A stretch of 64,000 nt of DNA from Aphis gossypii (lineage: Eukaryota; Arthropoda; Insecta; Hemiptera; Aphididae): NCBI RefSeq assembly GCF_020184175.1, contig NC_065533.1:48584351-48648350 (forward strand). Reading direction: 5' to 3'. The position numbers and the translations under genes are program-made. Shown piece after piece: positions 23,408-35,593 of the stretch. Below the pieces are notes generated by a model. The model worked only from the letters and a program-made list of their open reading frames with translations, searched no databases and was not told where the DNA came from. Position 1 is the first letter of the stretch. The number at the start of each line of letters is the position of its first letter.

Positions 23408-23653
23408 ATGAGCGACCGCAAGAAATACGATTTCGATCCAGACAAGGACATTTTTATAAATGGTTATGAATGCGGGCTCAGACCAGAGCGAATACTTGCG
23501 ATTGTTCAAATGCGAGGATTAAGTTATTGTTTAATGAAGTGGAATGAAACCGAGGACGCATCATATGTCACATTCAATTTTGCAAGAGATAAATTTCCAG
23601 TGACCGTGATAATGTTTTATGAACAACTTGTTCGTCAGGATTTAAGAGAATAA
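23408..23653 (+). CDS. Chromo shadow domain-only HP1-like protein, copy B
   Basis: The protein is identical to the copy A product at 1763-2008: 81 aa, CSD only, with GLRPERIL, MKW and VIMFYEQ landmarks, I68 kept and Gln at the position of the HP1 peptide-binding Trp. Leader intron, two-codon upstream ORF and polyadenylation signal (23726) are also identical. The two coding copies show no substitution even at silent sites, so they are very recent, recently converted, or duplicated in the assembly only. The open frame is fully intact, unlike the second gene of this copy. Confidence 0.85.
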   Translation: MSDRKKYDFDPDKDIFINGYECGLRPERILAIVQMRGLSYCLMKWNETEDASYVTFNFARDKFPVTVIMFYEQLVRQDLRE

Positions 23654-24078
23654 ATAGTAAATATAATTTCATTTTTTATTTCGTGGAGCCATTAATATGC
23701 TAAAAAAAAATCCATGTTTTGAAAAAATAAAGTTTGATTTCAAAAACAAAAATGTTGTACGAAAATATTATCCAATATCCTGCTTGGCTACTTCAATTCT
23801 GAGAAACCATTCAATATCAAAAATCTTATACCTACCTCATTACATGTAACACCAGTCACATGGTGAATAAAATAGTTATTATTGCTAATGTTAATTTCTA
23901 TTCTAAAATCAATCGTAAAAGTTTCAATTGTGTTATAATGAATGATTTGTTAATGATTAAAAATTATCAAATAGTCATATCATGAATGATTTAATATTAT
24001 AAATGTGTTCATTAAATAAAATTAAATAAAGTTTTGAACTTAATGATTTCTTAAGACCAACCAACCACGCCTAATACG

Positions 24079-24700
24079 GTAGTGGAAGACTATGCAGATG
24101 ATAAACTTATCATATCTACAAATGAAAGCTCTATTGTCGCATTGAATACCCTTCAAATTTTCCTCTCCCTTATGAAAGAGTAGTATAATAAATGAAGGAT
24201 AAAGGTCAATTAAGATATATTAAATTACAACACCTTCACTCTTAAGCATGGGCAATGTCCACCTGTTAATTTTCATGGTACTAAAATTTCAATAACTATG
24301 ATTATAAAATATCATGGATTAATCCTAGATCAACGACTCATTTGTGCCTAACATACCACACATAATTAAACTTGCAACTTTGTATGCTTAAAACTTAACA
24401 TGTTAACAACCGGCATACAAACCTTAGTATAAGAATACTTATGTGCAGGTCCCTCAAGAAATCCATTTTGACTTATGGATATCATCTTTGGGGAAATGCT
24501 AAAAAATCAAATATAAATAGAATTCAGGCTTTTCAAAATATTGCACTAAGTAAAAATAACTAACTTCTTCCCCCCATATATATCAAATCAAACCCTTCAT
24601 ACCAATTTAAAAATTTAAGCCTTCTTAAAAAATGTTATTACTGGTAATTCGTCAGGGTGTTTAAAGCGCACTTGCCGTAGAGATTTTCTAACTTAATCTG
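24079..24700 (+). pseudogene. Decayed Jockey-like reverse transcriptase fragment, copy B
   Basis: Same fragment as 2434-3055, with the YADD motif at 24091-24102 and LTYGYHLWG near 24468. It falls within the tract where no differences were seen. Dead by frameshifts and stops. Confidence 0.85.
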
Positions 24701-25121
24701 AACAAAGAAAGAGGAAAAAAAAGGTAAAATAACTAAATAAAAACCACAGAAAAAAAATCTTCAAATGATAGTGTCATCACTGGGTGGCTTCTTTTTTCAA
24801 GTCTTATTTATGTTACTGATTATGTTGCAGATACTCTTATTGTTTAATAAGGCACAGATAGTGTGTATATCAATAAAGGAAAAAAATGATGTATTAAGAA
24901 ACACAAAATTATGGTATGAAATAGTTTTTATTTACTACAAACTTTGGACATTTAAATTGTTGTATTATTTAAATTTTATTTGCAAGTGATTTTTATATTT
25001 ATACTATTATTTATTATTGTCATAAACATTTTTATTAAATGTGTGATCAAAATAATATTATCAAAATTATCATTCAAATTTTATATTATTTTATTATTGT
25101 TCATTATTATTTTCGACTGAT

Positions 25122-25345
25122 AAGGTGTATTTAACAGTTAGATATTATTGCTTTGAGGATTTTTTTTTCTGTGGATTGTTTTTCCGATTATGGTCGACAT
25201 TGTCTACAGCATTAGCTACTTGTTCAAAGGCCATCACGATCACAAAAGTACATTCTGTTACATATTATACTTCAATCTATTGTGTTTAAACAGTTTAGAC
25301 GTTTTAATATAATAATTGATATAATAATCATAATAAAATATAATA
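25122..25345 (+). repeat. Degenerate second copy of the CSD leader exon (copy B)
   Basis: Counterpart of 3479-3700 with a one-base shorter T run. See that entry for the resemblance to the leader exon. Confidence 0.4.
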
Positions 25346-25399
25346 ATTATGATTTTTCTAAGTAATAATAGATACTGCAATAAACAACCATTAATGAAC

Positions 25400-27736
25400 C
25401 TCATAATTTCACATTGCTAGGTTATGTGTTATGGTGACATACCATTAAAATATTTCATACTTTGCTACACATCACACATCCACAATAAAAAAAATAAGAA
25501 TAATTTTAATAGGTACCAGGTATCTATTATACCTAGTACCTAATAATATTTAATTTTAATTATTAAAAACAAATATGTCGATAGTAGATATTTATTTGAA
25601 AATGTTATAAAAATTATATCAAATACCTATTAGTTTTTGAAAATCATGTTAAAAATATTGAGTTTTTTTTATCATTAAATACACTTCATGATACACTAGT
25701 TGAGAAATACTACTATAGAGTATAATATTAAATTTTAGAGACCTATCTATTCAATTTTAATCAATTAATACCTATTCTACTAAATACAATGGTTTTACAC
25801 AAAAGTAACTAATATTTTTTTCACAGATTTTTAACAGTATCTTACAAAATATAATAGTGCAACTGAAATAAAATTGGTTTCAAAACCAATTCCAGTAAAT
25901 AAGACTGGAGAAAAAAAGTAAGATTCTATTTAAAACTGTAAATATTTTATCACTTTTTTTGAAATTAATTAGATTGCTAAGTAAAGTTACCGACTTAAGC
26001 TTCATAAAATATTAGCAAAAAATCGATTTACGTTGATTAAACATTTCTAAATAATTAATGTGATTTAAATTGATTTTTTATGTTATCAATTAGGTAATAC
26101 TTTAAAGTCAAAAATTATAAAATTGGAATTGGATAGTTTTAAAACAAATGTTAATAGTTAAAATACAAACAAATTTTTTAAATCAGTATTACTTGTAAAA
26201 AGTTTCTGGTTTTTGGTTTAAACCAAATTAATTTGTGTTCATTTTTTAGTATTTTTTTTTTTATATAAAATAATGTATTGTCATCTTATATAAAAAAAAG
26301 ACATTATTTCAGTCTCCAATTAATTTTACCATTAAATTTTGGTTATAAGTTTATTTTTGTTTTTACATCCTTTTTGTTATGGGTAAATTTTTTTGAAGTG
26401 TTTTCATAAATGATCTAAAACATTTTCCTCTTTCTAAGGGTTTCAAAATTTTTCTTTTCGTAATCTCTTAAATAATAAAATAGTTTTATTTTCTTAAGCA
26501 TCAACAATATTTTGTATAATAAAACCTTTTATAGGGCAATGGTATTTAATTTCCCACCAAACAAATTAAAATCTTAAAGGTTCTGTTTCAAGAAATCATC
26601 TATAAAACGCTCCAAAGCAAATGTCAATATATCAATAAACACAGAAAATTGTATATTATATATATTTTTTTATTACTATTATTTCTCTATTTAGTTATTT
26701 ACTACACAGTTTTAAATATTAATAATTTGAAAACATTTTTAATTTTGTTTTATTTTAGTTATAAAGTAACTTATTCATCATAAGAACTTTTTTTTGCAAT
26801 AAAATACCTCAATGTACAGTTGTATAATTAACAATCATTTATAATTTATACTATTATAAAGTAATAGGTAGAAGGACCTTATGTATAAAATATATCAATA
26901 CTGTAACAACGATGAATAAAATAATCTAAATAATGAGTAGTTCTGAAGCTATTATTATTTGTATTTGTTATAAGTTAGGTTCGAGAATATGTTACACCTT
27001 CCATTTATTTAATGCAAAGTCATACTATAATAAAATTACCAAATGGAATATTATTTATTTTTTCATCACTGATGCTTTAAATAATTCTACCATTTTATTT
27101 ACATGATATTATAAGGAATGAATTCTTAACAACAGGAAAGTCATTAAAGCAGTAAAACATCGTCATAACAAACCTACAGAAATAGACATAACCCTGTATT
27201 GTAACATCTAGCATAATGTATGTCATTGCATACTTTAATAATATTAATTGTAAACATACATTTCATTAATTAAGTAGCTTTTTTTAAATTAAAACATATG
27301 AGTATTAATACAATTACCTAATATACATTAGATATTTTAATTTTAAATGCATCAATGCTTTCTACTATATTTATTATCATCTTAAATTGATACACTATAT
27401 CAGAGTTACCTACCTATGTATCTACATGAAATAAACATTGAATCGTCTAACCTTTTTTCAACAGTCAGCATAGTATATTTCTTAAGAGCTTTGAATGTGT
27501 CTTTATAAATAATTAGGTATATAATATAATACCTATAACTTAATAATATTATGTTATGTACCTATTATATTAGCTTATTATGAAATAAAAAATATACTTT
27601 CTGGTTGGACAAAATAATATTAGATTTTCATATTATTACCTAAATAAATAAATAAATAAATAAATCGTTGCTGCTAAAACATTTCATTATTTTTATCAAT
27701 TGAAAACAATATTGTGTCAGTAGGAATATTAAAAAA
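25400..27736. other. AT-rich non-coding DNA, copy B
   Basis: Counterpart of 3760-6087, holding the hAT-like remnant (about 25420-25730), the three-copy block (about 26730-27200) and the (TAAA)n tract. No gene was seen. Confidence 0.5.
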
Positions 27737-29225
27737 GCGGATAAATTGGTACCGCTCTGCTGTCGGTACATTAGGTGCCGTATGGATCATTATTATATAT
27801 TATAGGAGTGTTAAATTTGAATCCAATGATAGTTATCATTGTATACGAAAAACGATTCTGAACGAAGATGATTTGTCAGCCTAGGATATAATTTCTAGTG
27901 GTTGGTGAAAAAGGTGGTTTATGTTTTAATGGGCTGAATACAACAAAATTTAAGTTCTTTTATAATAATTGTAAGCTAAACTTATGAAACTTATAAAAAC
28001 CTTGTATGAAATTTTCAACTCTTAGCTACTTATACAAAAATTTTTATGAAATATACCTACAAAATAATTTGCAAGTATTCATAGTTTTGACGAATTTTTG
28101 TCAATATTTGAACTTCAAATGCTAATAAAAAAAAATTGTGCCTATGTATTCTTATAATTTTTTAATCACTATAATAATAACTTATGAGGAACTTTGCATT
28201 AAATTTTCAAGTATTTTGATGGGGCCAAAAAGATTTTATCGACACATAAAAAAACAATTTTCAGAAAAATTGAAAATTTCAGTTGTCTATAAATAGCTCA
28301 AAAAAACTCAAAATATTTTGAAAATTAAATCATGTAAAGAAAATGCCAATCTAAATAATTAGTAAAATTTTTAAGTATCTATGACTTATACTTTTTGAAT
28401 AATAACAAATATTTAAAATCGTTTGAGGCTAAACCGTTATTTAACGTGGTTTTGTAAAAATTTAAAATTCAAACACTCATAATATTTTTTTGTCTGAATC
28501 CGGTAGAGTTTTTTTACAGATATTTGAAGACAAATTTATGTACCAAATTTTCAAATCTTAGTTATAAAAGAAAAAATTTTTACGATTTTCCAACCACAAA
28601 ATTATTTGCAAATTTTCGCAATTTTGACATATTTCGTATAAATTCGAACTTTAAACACTTATAAAAAAAATTGTAACTAAAGATTTCGGATTTTTTTTTA
28701 TCACTTTAAGAACAACTTATAAGAAACCTTGTATTAAATTTTTAAGATTTTCTGGTCAGCCAAAAAATTTTTATCGTTATTTAAAAAAAAAATACTTAGA
28801 AAAATTGAAAATTTCAATTGTTTATAAATAGTTCAAAATAAATCAAAATTCTTTGAAAATTCAACTATATACGGATACCACTGAAATTAACATATTTTGG
28901 TGAAAATTTCAAGTATTTTCAGTGATTAGTTTTTGAATTACAACCATAAAAAAAAATCGATTTGGTCGAAAACTGGTTTTGCGTAAAAATTGCCGTTTTT
29001 CCGTCATTTTTTTTTTGTTTTTCTCGATTTTTTTGAAAACTGTTGGAAAATGTTAACTTTTTACCTCTATAATGCACCAAGGATATTCACTTTTACATCG
29101 GAAACCACCCCCATAGTTTGAAATTGGAGCATTATTTTGACTAGTCATGCTGTACACAGACACAAAAAAAAAAAAAAAACACATCATTGTAAAATCAATA
29201 CATTCTTCACTTCGTTCAGAATCTA
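27737..29225 (+). mobile_element. 1.49-kb non-autonomous element private to copy B
   Basis: The sequence from GCGGATAAATTGGTACCGC to CGTTCAGAATCT is absent from copy A (join near 6087, ATTAAAAATTAA). AAAA on both sides suggests a 4-base target duplication. The word GATTCTGAACGAAG occurs near the left end (27852) and inverted at the right terminus. Inside are two diverged direct repeats about 537 bases apart (about 28086-28330 and 28623-28870), sharing AGAAAAATTGAAAATTTCA and TATAAATAG. There is no transposase or polymerase frame. Family members are at 10384, 12675 and 19275. Confidence 0.75.
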
Positions 29226-29261
29226 AAATTAATTTCATTGTGATTATTAAAGTGGTGAAAA

Positions 29262-29784
29262 ATGAATTCTTATTCAAGTTCTGTGACTAGTCGTAAAGAG
29301 ACTATACGATTTGACGATAGCGTACTTAAAAAAAACGCTCGAATAATGAAATCTTGGCGGTGGTAAACCAAGAGCTGACCATAATTTAGTTAATCCGACA
29401 TCATATCCCGTGCGATACCTAATTTTTTCACCACTACACAACAGTGCTCAGAAAAACGATGGTTCTTCCGAATGCAGCTCCAGAGGCGACGGCGACGACA
29501 GAGAGACGTGCTACGTCAGTCTGTTCCAAGTGTGCATGAGCTATATGTTTCCCAGAGCGTTTCCTTTGCCGTCCACCGAGTATCGGTTCAGGGTCAAGAG
29601 CGACCGTTTGCTTTCGGACCCTACAAATAAGATCATCGGAAAAATATTGACGCCGGTGGACAAGTGCTCGAAAATACCGAAAGGAGTCTTTTTCCTAACC
29701 CCCTCGGAAGACGGCGTGATTAAAATATATTGTCCCGGTGCCAAAATTCGAAGAAAGCGTTCGAAGTGTCGAAATAATAAATAA
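29262..29784 (+). pseudogene. Copy B of the unrecognised gene, broken by a deletion
   Basis: This corresponds to 6121-7927 of copy A. The deletion removes the bases equivalent to 6215-7499, with one extra G at the join, taking the last ~73 bases of exon 1, the splice donor and most of the intron. The exon 1 frame now runs MNSYSSSVTSRKE ... IMKSWRW and stops. The exon 2 frame (acceptor equivalent at 29445) is still open to the stop at 29784 but has no upstream ATG; the first Met is in CMSYMFPR. Exon 2 has a few replacements against copy A (for example RS to KN, YV to YM, LL to FL). The 1.49 kb element was inserted 36 bases before the ATG, so the promoter or leader is also interrupted. Probably non-functional. 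Confidence 0.75.
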
Positions 29785-29789
29785 ATATT

Positions 29790-32458
29790 ATGATAAATAG
29801 TATTACAAAATATAGATGTGCGATTTACTGTAGCATTATTATAATTGATATTATACCGTAGGTATATAAGTTTAATAGCAGGTGCACGTTAATAATATAT
29901 ATTCGCATAATATGTATGACATTATAGTCAATTGAAATTGCATCTATACCTTAAGGTACAGTTAGTTGAACACCTAGATAGAGACTAAGACTGCATTTAT
30001 TGATTTACTTGAATTTACGAACACAAATTACGTACTTAAAAAAAATACGAGTCCCTAAGAATGAAGAACGTCCATTTCAACTTTGACGGATATTGTAAGC
30101 TATAATATTCAGAAATTTTAATTTGTGAAAATGAACGATTACATTTTATTGTATATAAGCTGTTGAATATTAGGTCATTTGCGAACACGCTTACACACAA
30201 TAGATAGTAGCTATATATCGTTCGTTGTGTAAGTACTGCAGATAAAATATACACCTGAAATATGTTGTGTTATTCGTATTTTGTAAAAATGGATTGTATG
30301 AATACGTTTACTTGTTTTTACAGAAATCATTTAATTCACTGCACATGGTATCATACTGATAACTAAAAAACTATCACAACAAAACCATCTTTTAAATTCC
30401 TATAATATAATGACTTGTTTAGGTGTGTACAACTTTTACGAATTATTATATTATATTATTATTATATTGTTCATTGCGTGGTTAGTTAGAATCTCACCTG
30501 ACTGCTTTTTGGGAGCAATAAATATTGATTATATTATCTATTAAAAACAAATTTCGTTATGACAGATAAGTAGGTACCTACACAATGACACACTATATGT
30601 GAATTATAAGTTCTCAATTGTGCACCTTTGTGTGTAATTATGGCTTTCGTAATTTAATTATAAACTATCGTTTATTTTAAGTAAAATCAATAATGTTATA
30701 TGTAATTAAAAGCTGTCTTTCATTTTTATTAATTTATTGACGATTCGAAAGATGAACAAATAAAACAAAACAAAATGTAAGAATATGCGCTGTATGACAC
30801 ATTCGTGGTCAGGTAATGATATACATACAGAGGTTTAGTAAATTATACGTTTTAAAATATGAACAAAATTTTACATTTTTACGGAAAAACAAACTAGCAA
30901 GTAAGTAACGCAGTTCAGTTTTTTACAATATCGTCAAGATAATAATAATAATATAATTTGTCAAAAATGTCGGAAAGTATACTAAAGTCGCGTTTTGTTA
31001 TACAGTATAACCAATAATAAGTGTCTATAGTATATTTCATCTTTGAGTAGGTCAAATGTATGGGTTAATTTGAATTCAATATTAAATAATACTTATATTG
31101 TATAAAACACTGTTAAACAAATATTATATGTTTTGTGAGAAAACGATCTTGAGCTAAACTCAGATATTCAGTACCTATGTCCTATACTATTTTTGAACAA
31201 CAAAATAACTAAAATCGTTGTAACTATATTCTTTGTTCGAATAGATATCCACCTGAATTCTAATATGTTTGTCATTATTTTTTTTCATTGAATAATAAGT
31301 TTTCGAGTTATAATTTGATAAAATATAACATAATACAATCATGATTATAATGCTTGTCTAGGTACATAATATTATCATAAGCATTTTGCTATATTAACTT
31401 TTCGTGGAATAGTAATAATTTTTTCGTTTTCAATTTTTATTCTTATATACAATATTTTAATAAATGGACGAAACAAAAAAAGGAAAACCCACAAAAATAA
31501 ATATATTATGTATTAAAAATAATTTACTATTAAAATAATATTTTGTGACTATTGTCGAATATTATGAAATATCTTGTGATGCCTAACGTATGATAACTTC
31601 AAAGCGAAAATCTGCGTCTAAGAAATAATAGTTAGGCTTCCATATAAGTATATAGTTTAGGCGATAATAATGATATGTAAATCGTACATCGAATAATAAG
31701 AACATAAATTACCGTTCTAATAAATATTTTATGAAGGAAGTAAACAAAGAAAGACATTATGTAATTTGATTAAATTAATATTAAGATTTCACGTTGTCTA
31801 TTCTTTCAAATAAATAGTCTTATTAGTAATTTAAGGATCCGCGGAAATACTTACAAGTATTATTTATAGTAATATTGTAACTTGAATATTGAAATCGCTT
31901 TCAGTTAACTAACTACCCACTAACTACAGTTTCGATATTTAATAGTATTTACCTATTTTACCCAAATGGAATCAATCGTGTAAAAAATGATTTAATTGCT
32001 TTTCGCGTTTATGTTTGATTGAGTAAAGAAAATAATAATTTAGTTAACATTGGAATGTATAAAGCTTATACTTTTTGAATTACACTAATAACAGCTAAGA
32101 TCGTTTGAAAATAAATCATTATATTGCGTAACGATACTTGTCTATGTGAAATGGATCGAAATGTGTACTGGCGAAGTAGCTAAGTTATTGGTACGACAAG
32201 AAAAGTACTCTTGTATTAAATATTAATACCTACATAGATATATTTTTAATAATTATAATAATAAGTTACAATGAACTATATGTAAGATGTCTATATAACT
32301 ATTTAGGCTTGTATTAAATAGATAGCTGTATAGCTGTAGGGCTTTAATATGTGTAATTACTAATTATATTATTCTAATTTTATTATTGAGTTTATTATAC
32401 AGTATTAATTTGCGCCGTGCTATGTATAATGCATTCAAACAAAATAGTATTTAGTGTA
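29790..32458. other. AT-rich non-coding DNA, right part of copy B
   Basis: Collinear with 7930-10798 and lacking the 10384-10585 insertion. No coding signal was recognised. Confidence 0.5.
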
Positions 32459-35390
32459 TTTAGATACCTAAGACATAATAGGTATGAGTCTGTTAGAAAA
32501 ATCTATCGGCGGATGACGTGCATAAAACGAGCAGTGGACCGTGATCGAATTATCAGTATTATTATAATTTATAATTACAATATAAAAAAAAGTTTTAATT
32601 TGTGCTATTCATTGAATATTGTTCACTATGTTTAAAAAAAAAAAAAATGTTTGCGTACAATTTACCTGTGGTTGACGCATAAATACCTATAAAATAGGAT
32701 TTGTATTTAACATATCAGTAAATCGTAAATGTTACAATTTATAGCCATTAGCACAAATTTAATAATCATTTTAATTTTTAATAAAAACAGAAATCATTAT
32801 AGGAGTAAGTATGTTATGTCCAATTAATAGTCAGTTGTATATGAAGTATAGTGCCTATTATAGAATACATTAAATGCGTGGGTGGCAATGACCCACTGGT
32901 CACGAGCCACCGGTTTCCGTCTATCCTTATCTCAAAGACTATAGATAAATTGATCGGTTGTTAAGTAGTTTTTACTTTTCAATTTGTTTAAAATAAACCC
33001 AAATTTCAAATAAAAATTCAAGTTAACACAACAAACCAACTCGTATTTTTAGATAAAAACAATCAAGACTATTTATTTTGGATAACCCAAATTTAAATCT
33101 TGATTCTTTTTTTTCCAATAAAATGCCATATAAATTACTGTTTTAAAATATTACATTACAATATTCACAATTCATATTATTATACGAGTACATATTCATC
33201 ATGACGGTGACCTAACTAAAAGTAAGGCGCATTTTTTTTTATCAAATTTAATTTATTAAATTATTAATTATTTTTAATTAGAACTGATCGTCGTATGGAT
33301 TTATCAACCAGTAATTATTCAAATCGATTAAGTCTATAATATGAATAATTATAATTAGAACATATACATTTTTATCTACAGTGACCACCAACGTGTAGGA
33401 TTGGAATGCTACCTATTTAAGACATTATTATATTCACTTTCAACAATTATCATAATCGAATTGGTTCAATGTTCTGACTCGTGTAGACGTATAATACAGC
33501 AAAATTTAACGTATTGATGAAAGTCAAACGTCATAATATTTTATCAATATGAATTCTATTTTATTAAACCAACTGCGCTTTCGGAATAATATTGAGTTCT
33601 ATCGTAATTTTTCGACACATAATATGTAAAAACTTGTCGTCCGCACAGTTTAAATATTTATGAAAAAATAGTTATGAAACACAAAAGAAAAAAAATTTGA
33701 AATTGGTTAAGCTGTGTTGTTTATGTAATTTTATCGTCGTATAGACATCACATATTATCATATTATATACACACAGTTTCCGGTATCTACACTTTTATCG
33801 TATAGGTATATCATTGTGTATAATATAATATATTTATTTTGTTTTCTAACGTTCTTTCATAATATTTATAATATTTATTTCAGCTGCAACCAGAGATTTC
33901 GAGTTGCATTGATCGTACATATATATAATACAATACAATAATTAATATTATTACATTATAATGCCTACTACGCTGTTTTTATGGGCGCGTAGTACGTTCG
34001 GGCGATGCCTCAATACTCGCCATCGTCCGTTGTAAACAAATTTTAAAACGAAACACGTTTTTGAACCAAAACAAGTATTTATTCATTATTGTGAGTGCAT
34101 TATTATTACGACTATAGTTTACTATTATATTATATATACATACGATACGTATACTCGATACATGTGTTAGTCACATAATAGTCTGTTGCAGCTGCCCGAA
34201 AATCGAAAACGACCCTCATCCCTCGTGATAGATGACTATATTATATTATATAGCTCTATATACTCTTTACCAATGACAAGGTCTGACAATTCAATTCAAT
34301 CGGCTGGTTTCTATAGACACTTTGTTCGTGGAAAAAAAACACGTGAGTCAAATATTTAAATCTTATATCGGAAGGTGTCTATTTATTACGGTTCACAAAA
34401 GCCAAACGAATTACAATAATAATAGTAACGTAAATATAATAACGCAAGACATATGTTTTTTATGAGGTATACTATTATCAAATATCAAATATATAAAAAC
34501 TAAGCTGTGTAACATATGTGGACGGACCAATACATATAATAACTCGGCCGCGGATCACCTATACGTATCATTCGGTGCATACTAAGTGCGAATCGTACCT
34601 GAGCGAGCAAAAAAATACTAATAATCGATTATGCTTTTGGAAAAAGTTAAATTTATCAATCGAATCCGTCTATATTTTTTTATTTTTGTAGATATGTGAG
34701 TATAAAATATACTAAACATAGTATATATATAATAACATTGAGTTTCTACAATTCTGTATGAAATATAAATATTTATTAAAACTGTTAAGCTGTTATACCA
34801 TTAGTTGTTAAAGAAAAAAATTATTTGAGAACAAATTCATCAAAATTATAAACAAAATACATTTCATTATTTGAATAAGCACATCAAACTGTATCTATCG
34901 CTCAAGTTTTTACTGATATAAGAAATATCGCGTGTATTTATTTATTAATTTTTTTTAAATAATTGAATAATATAATATATATTTCATAAATTTGTGAAAT
35001 TAAATAAACAGTCTTAATCTAATCTAAAATGGAATGGAACTTTTTTTTTCAGGATTTAGCTGAATTCGGTTAATCAGAATTATTTATCTCATTTTAGACG
35101 TTTATATGACTCAATATTAGTAAATATACTTACTACTTAAAAAAAAACCACGGATTCAAATACGTTTCAAAAGATTTTATCGGCTCACGTCCATCCGTAC
35201 ATATTACTTTTTATCGTAAACCCGTCCCGACAATAAAGGCAGGTAATAAAAAATCGTATTGTAAACTCTGGTCCGATTGTCTCTGTCAATAGAAATAATC
35301 CTGCGACCTGTAATGGCGCCTAACCCACGCCCTAGTGTCTCGTGATAGCCCGTCACAGTTAAGTCGGTTGGGTCGGTATAAGCATTATAT
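32459..35390. other. AT-rich intergenic DNA
   Basis: No gene was recognised. A small perfect hairpin (arms ACTACGC / GCGTAGT) lies at about 33967-33993. The run GGGTGGCAATGACCCACTGG near 32880 may be an old transposon end. Confidence 0.4.
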
Positions 35391-35419
35391 TTATATTGAA
35401 AACTACATGCTATCTCAAC

Positions 35420-35593
35420 ATGGAATTTAAGTTTAAAATGTCTAAAGACTTAATGTCGTGGCCGTTGTTAATATTGTCTCATACATTTTTCTTCTTTCAT
35501 GCTACAGATAGACATCGAAATAGTTTGTGTAACCATTTCTGGCTACAGTGTACCAACAAGGGTTTATCGTTGCACTTAATCATTATATTATAG
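35420..35593 (+). CDS. Candidate small secreted protein (57 aa)
   Basis: From the ATG at 35420 (ACATGGAATTT) a 57-aa frame encodes a short polar start (MEFKFKMSKDLMS), then a hydrophobic run WPLLILSHTFFFFHA that could be a signal peptide core, then DRHRNSLCNHFWLQCTNKG and a short hydrophobic end. A polyadenylation signal AATAAA follows at 35616, 23 bases after the stop. GTATAAG lies ~40 bases upstream. The protein is not recognised. The frame is short for such AT-rich DNA and may be chance; a 5' exon of a longer gene with a donor inside is another possibility. Confidence 0.25.
   Translation: MEFKFKMSKDLMSWPLLILSHTFFFFHATDRHRNSLCNHFWLQCTNKGLSLHLIIIL

Larger units (their letters stand above)
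21646..32458. repeat. Segmental duplication, copy B (direct repeat of 1-10798)
   Basis: Direct-orientation copy of 1-10798. No substitution or gap was found by eye for about the first 3.14 kb. From the equivalent of position 3143 there is a dense cluster of mismatches, then scattered differences. It carries a private transposable element insertion (27737-29225) and a deletion (between 29355 and 29357) that removes part of the second gene's first exon and most of its intron. It also shows small microsatellite length changes. The sequence just left of it (21020-21645) is not copy A sequence in the same order, but it contains a diverged third copy of an internal block. Confidence 0.95.
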
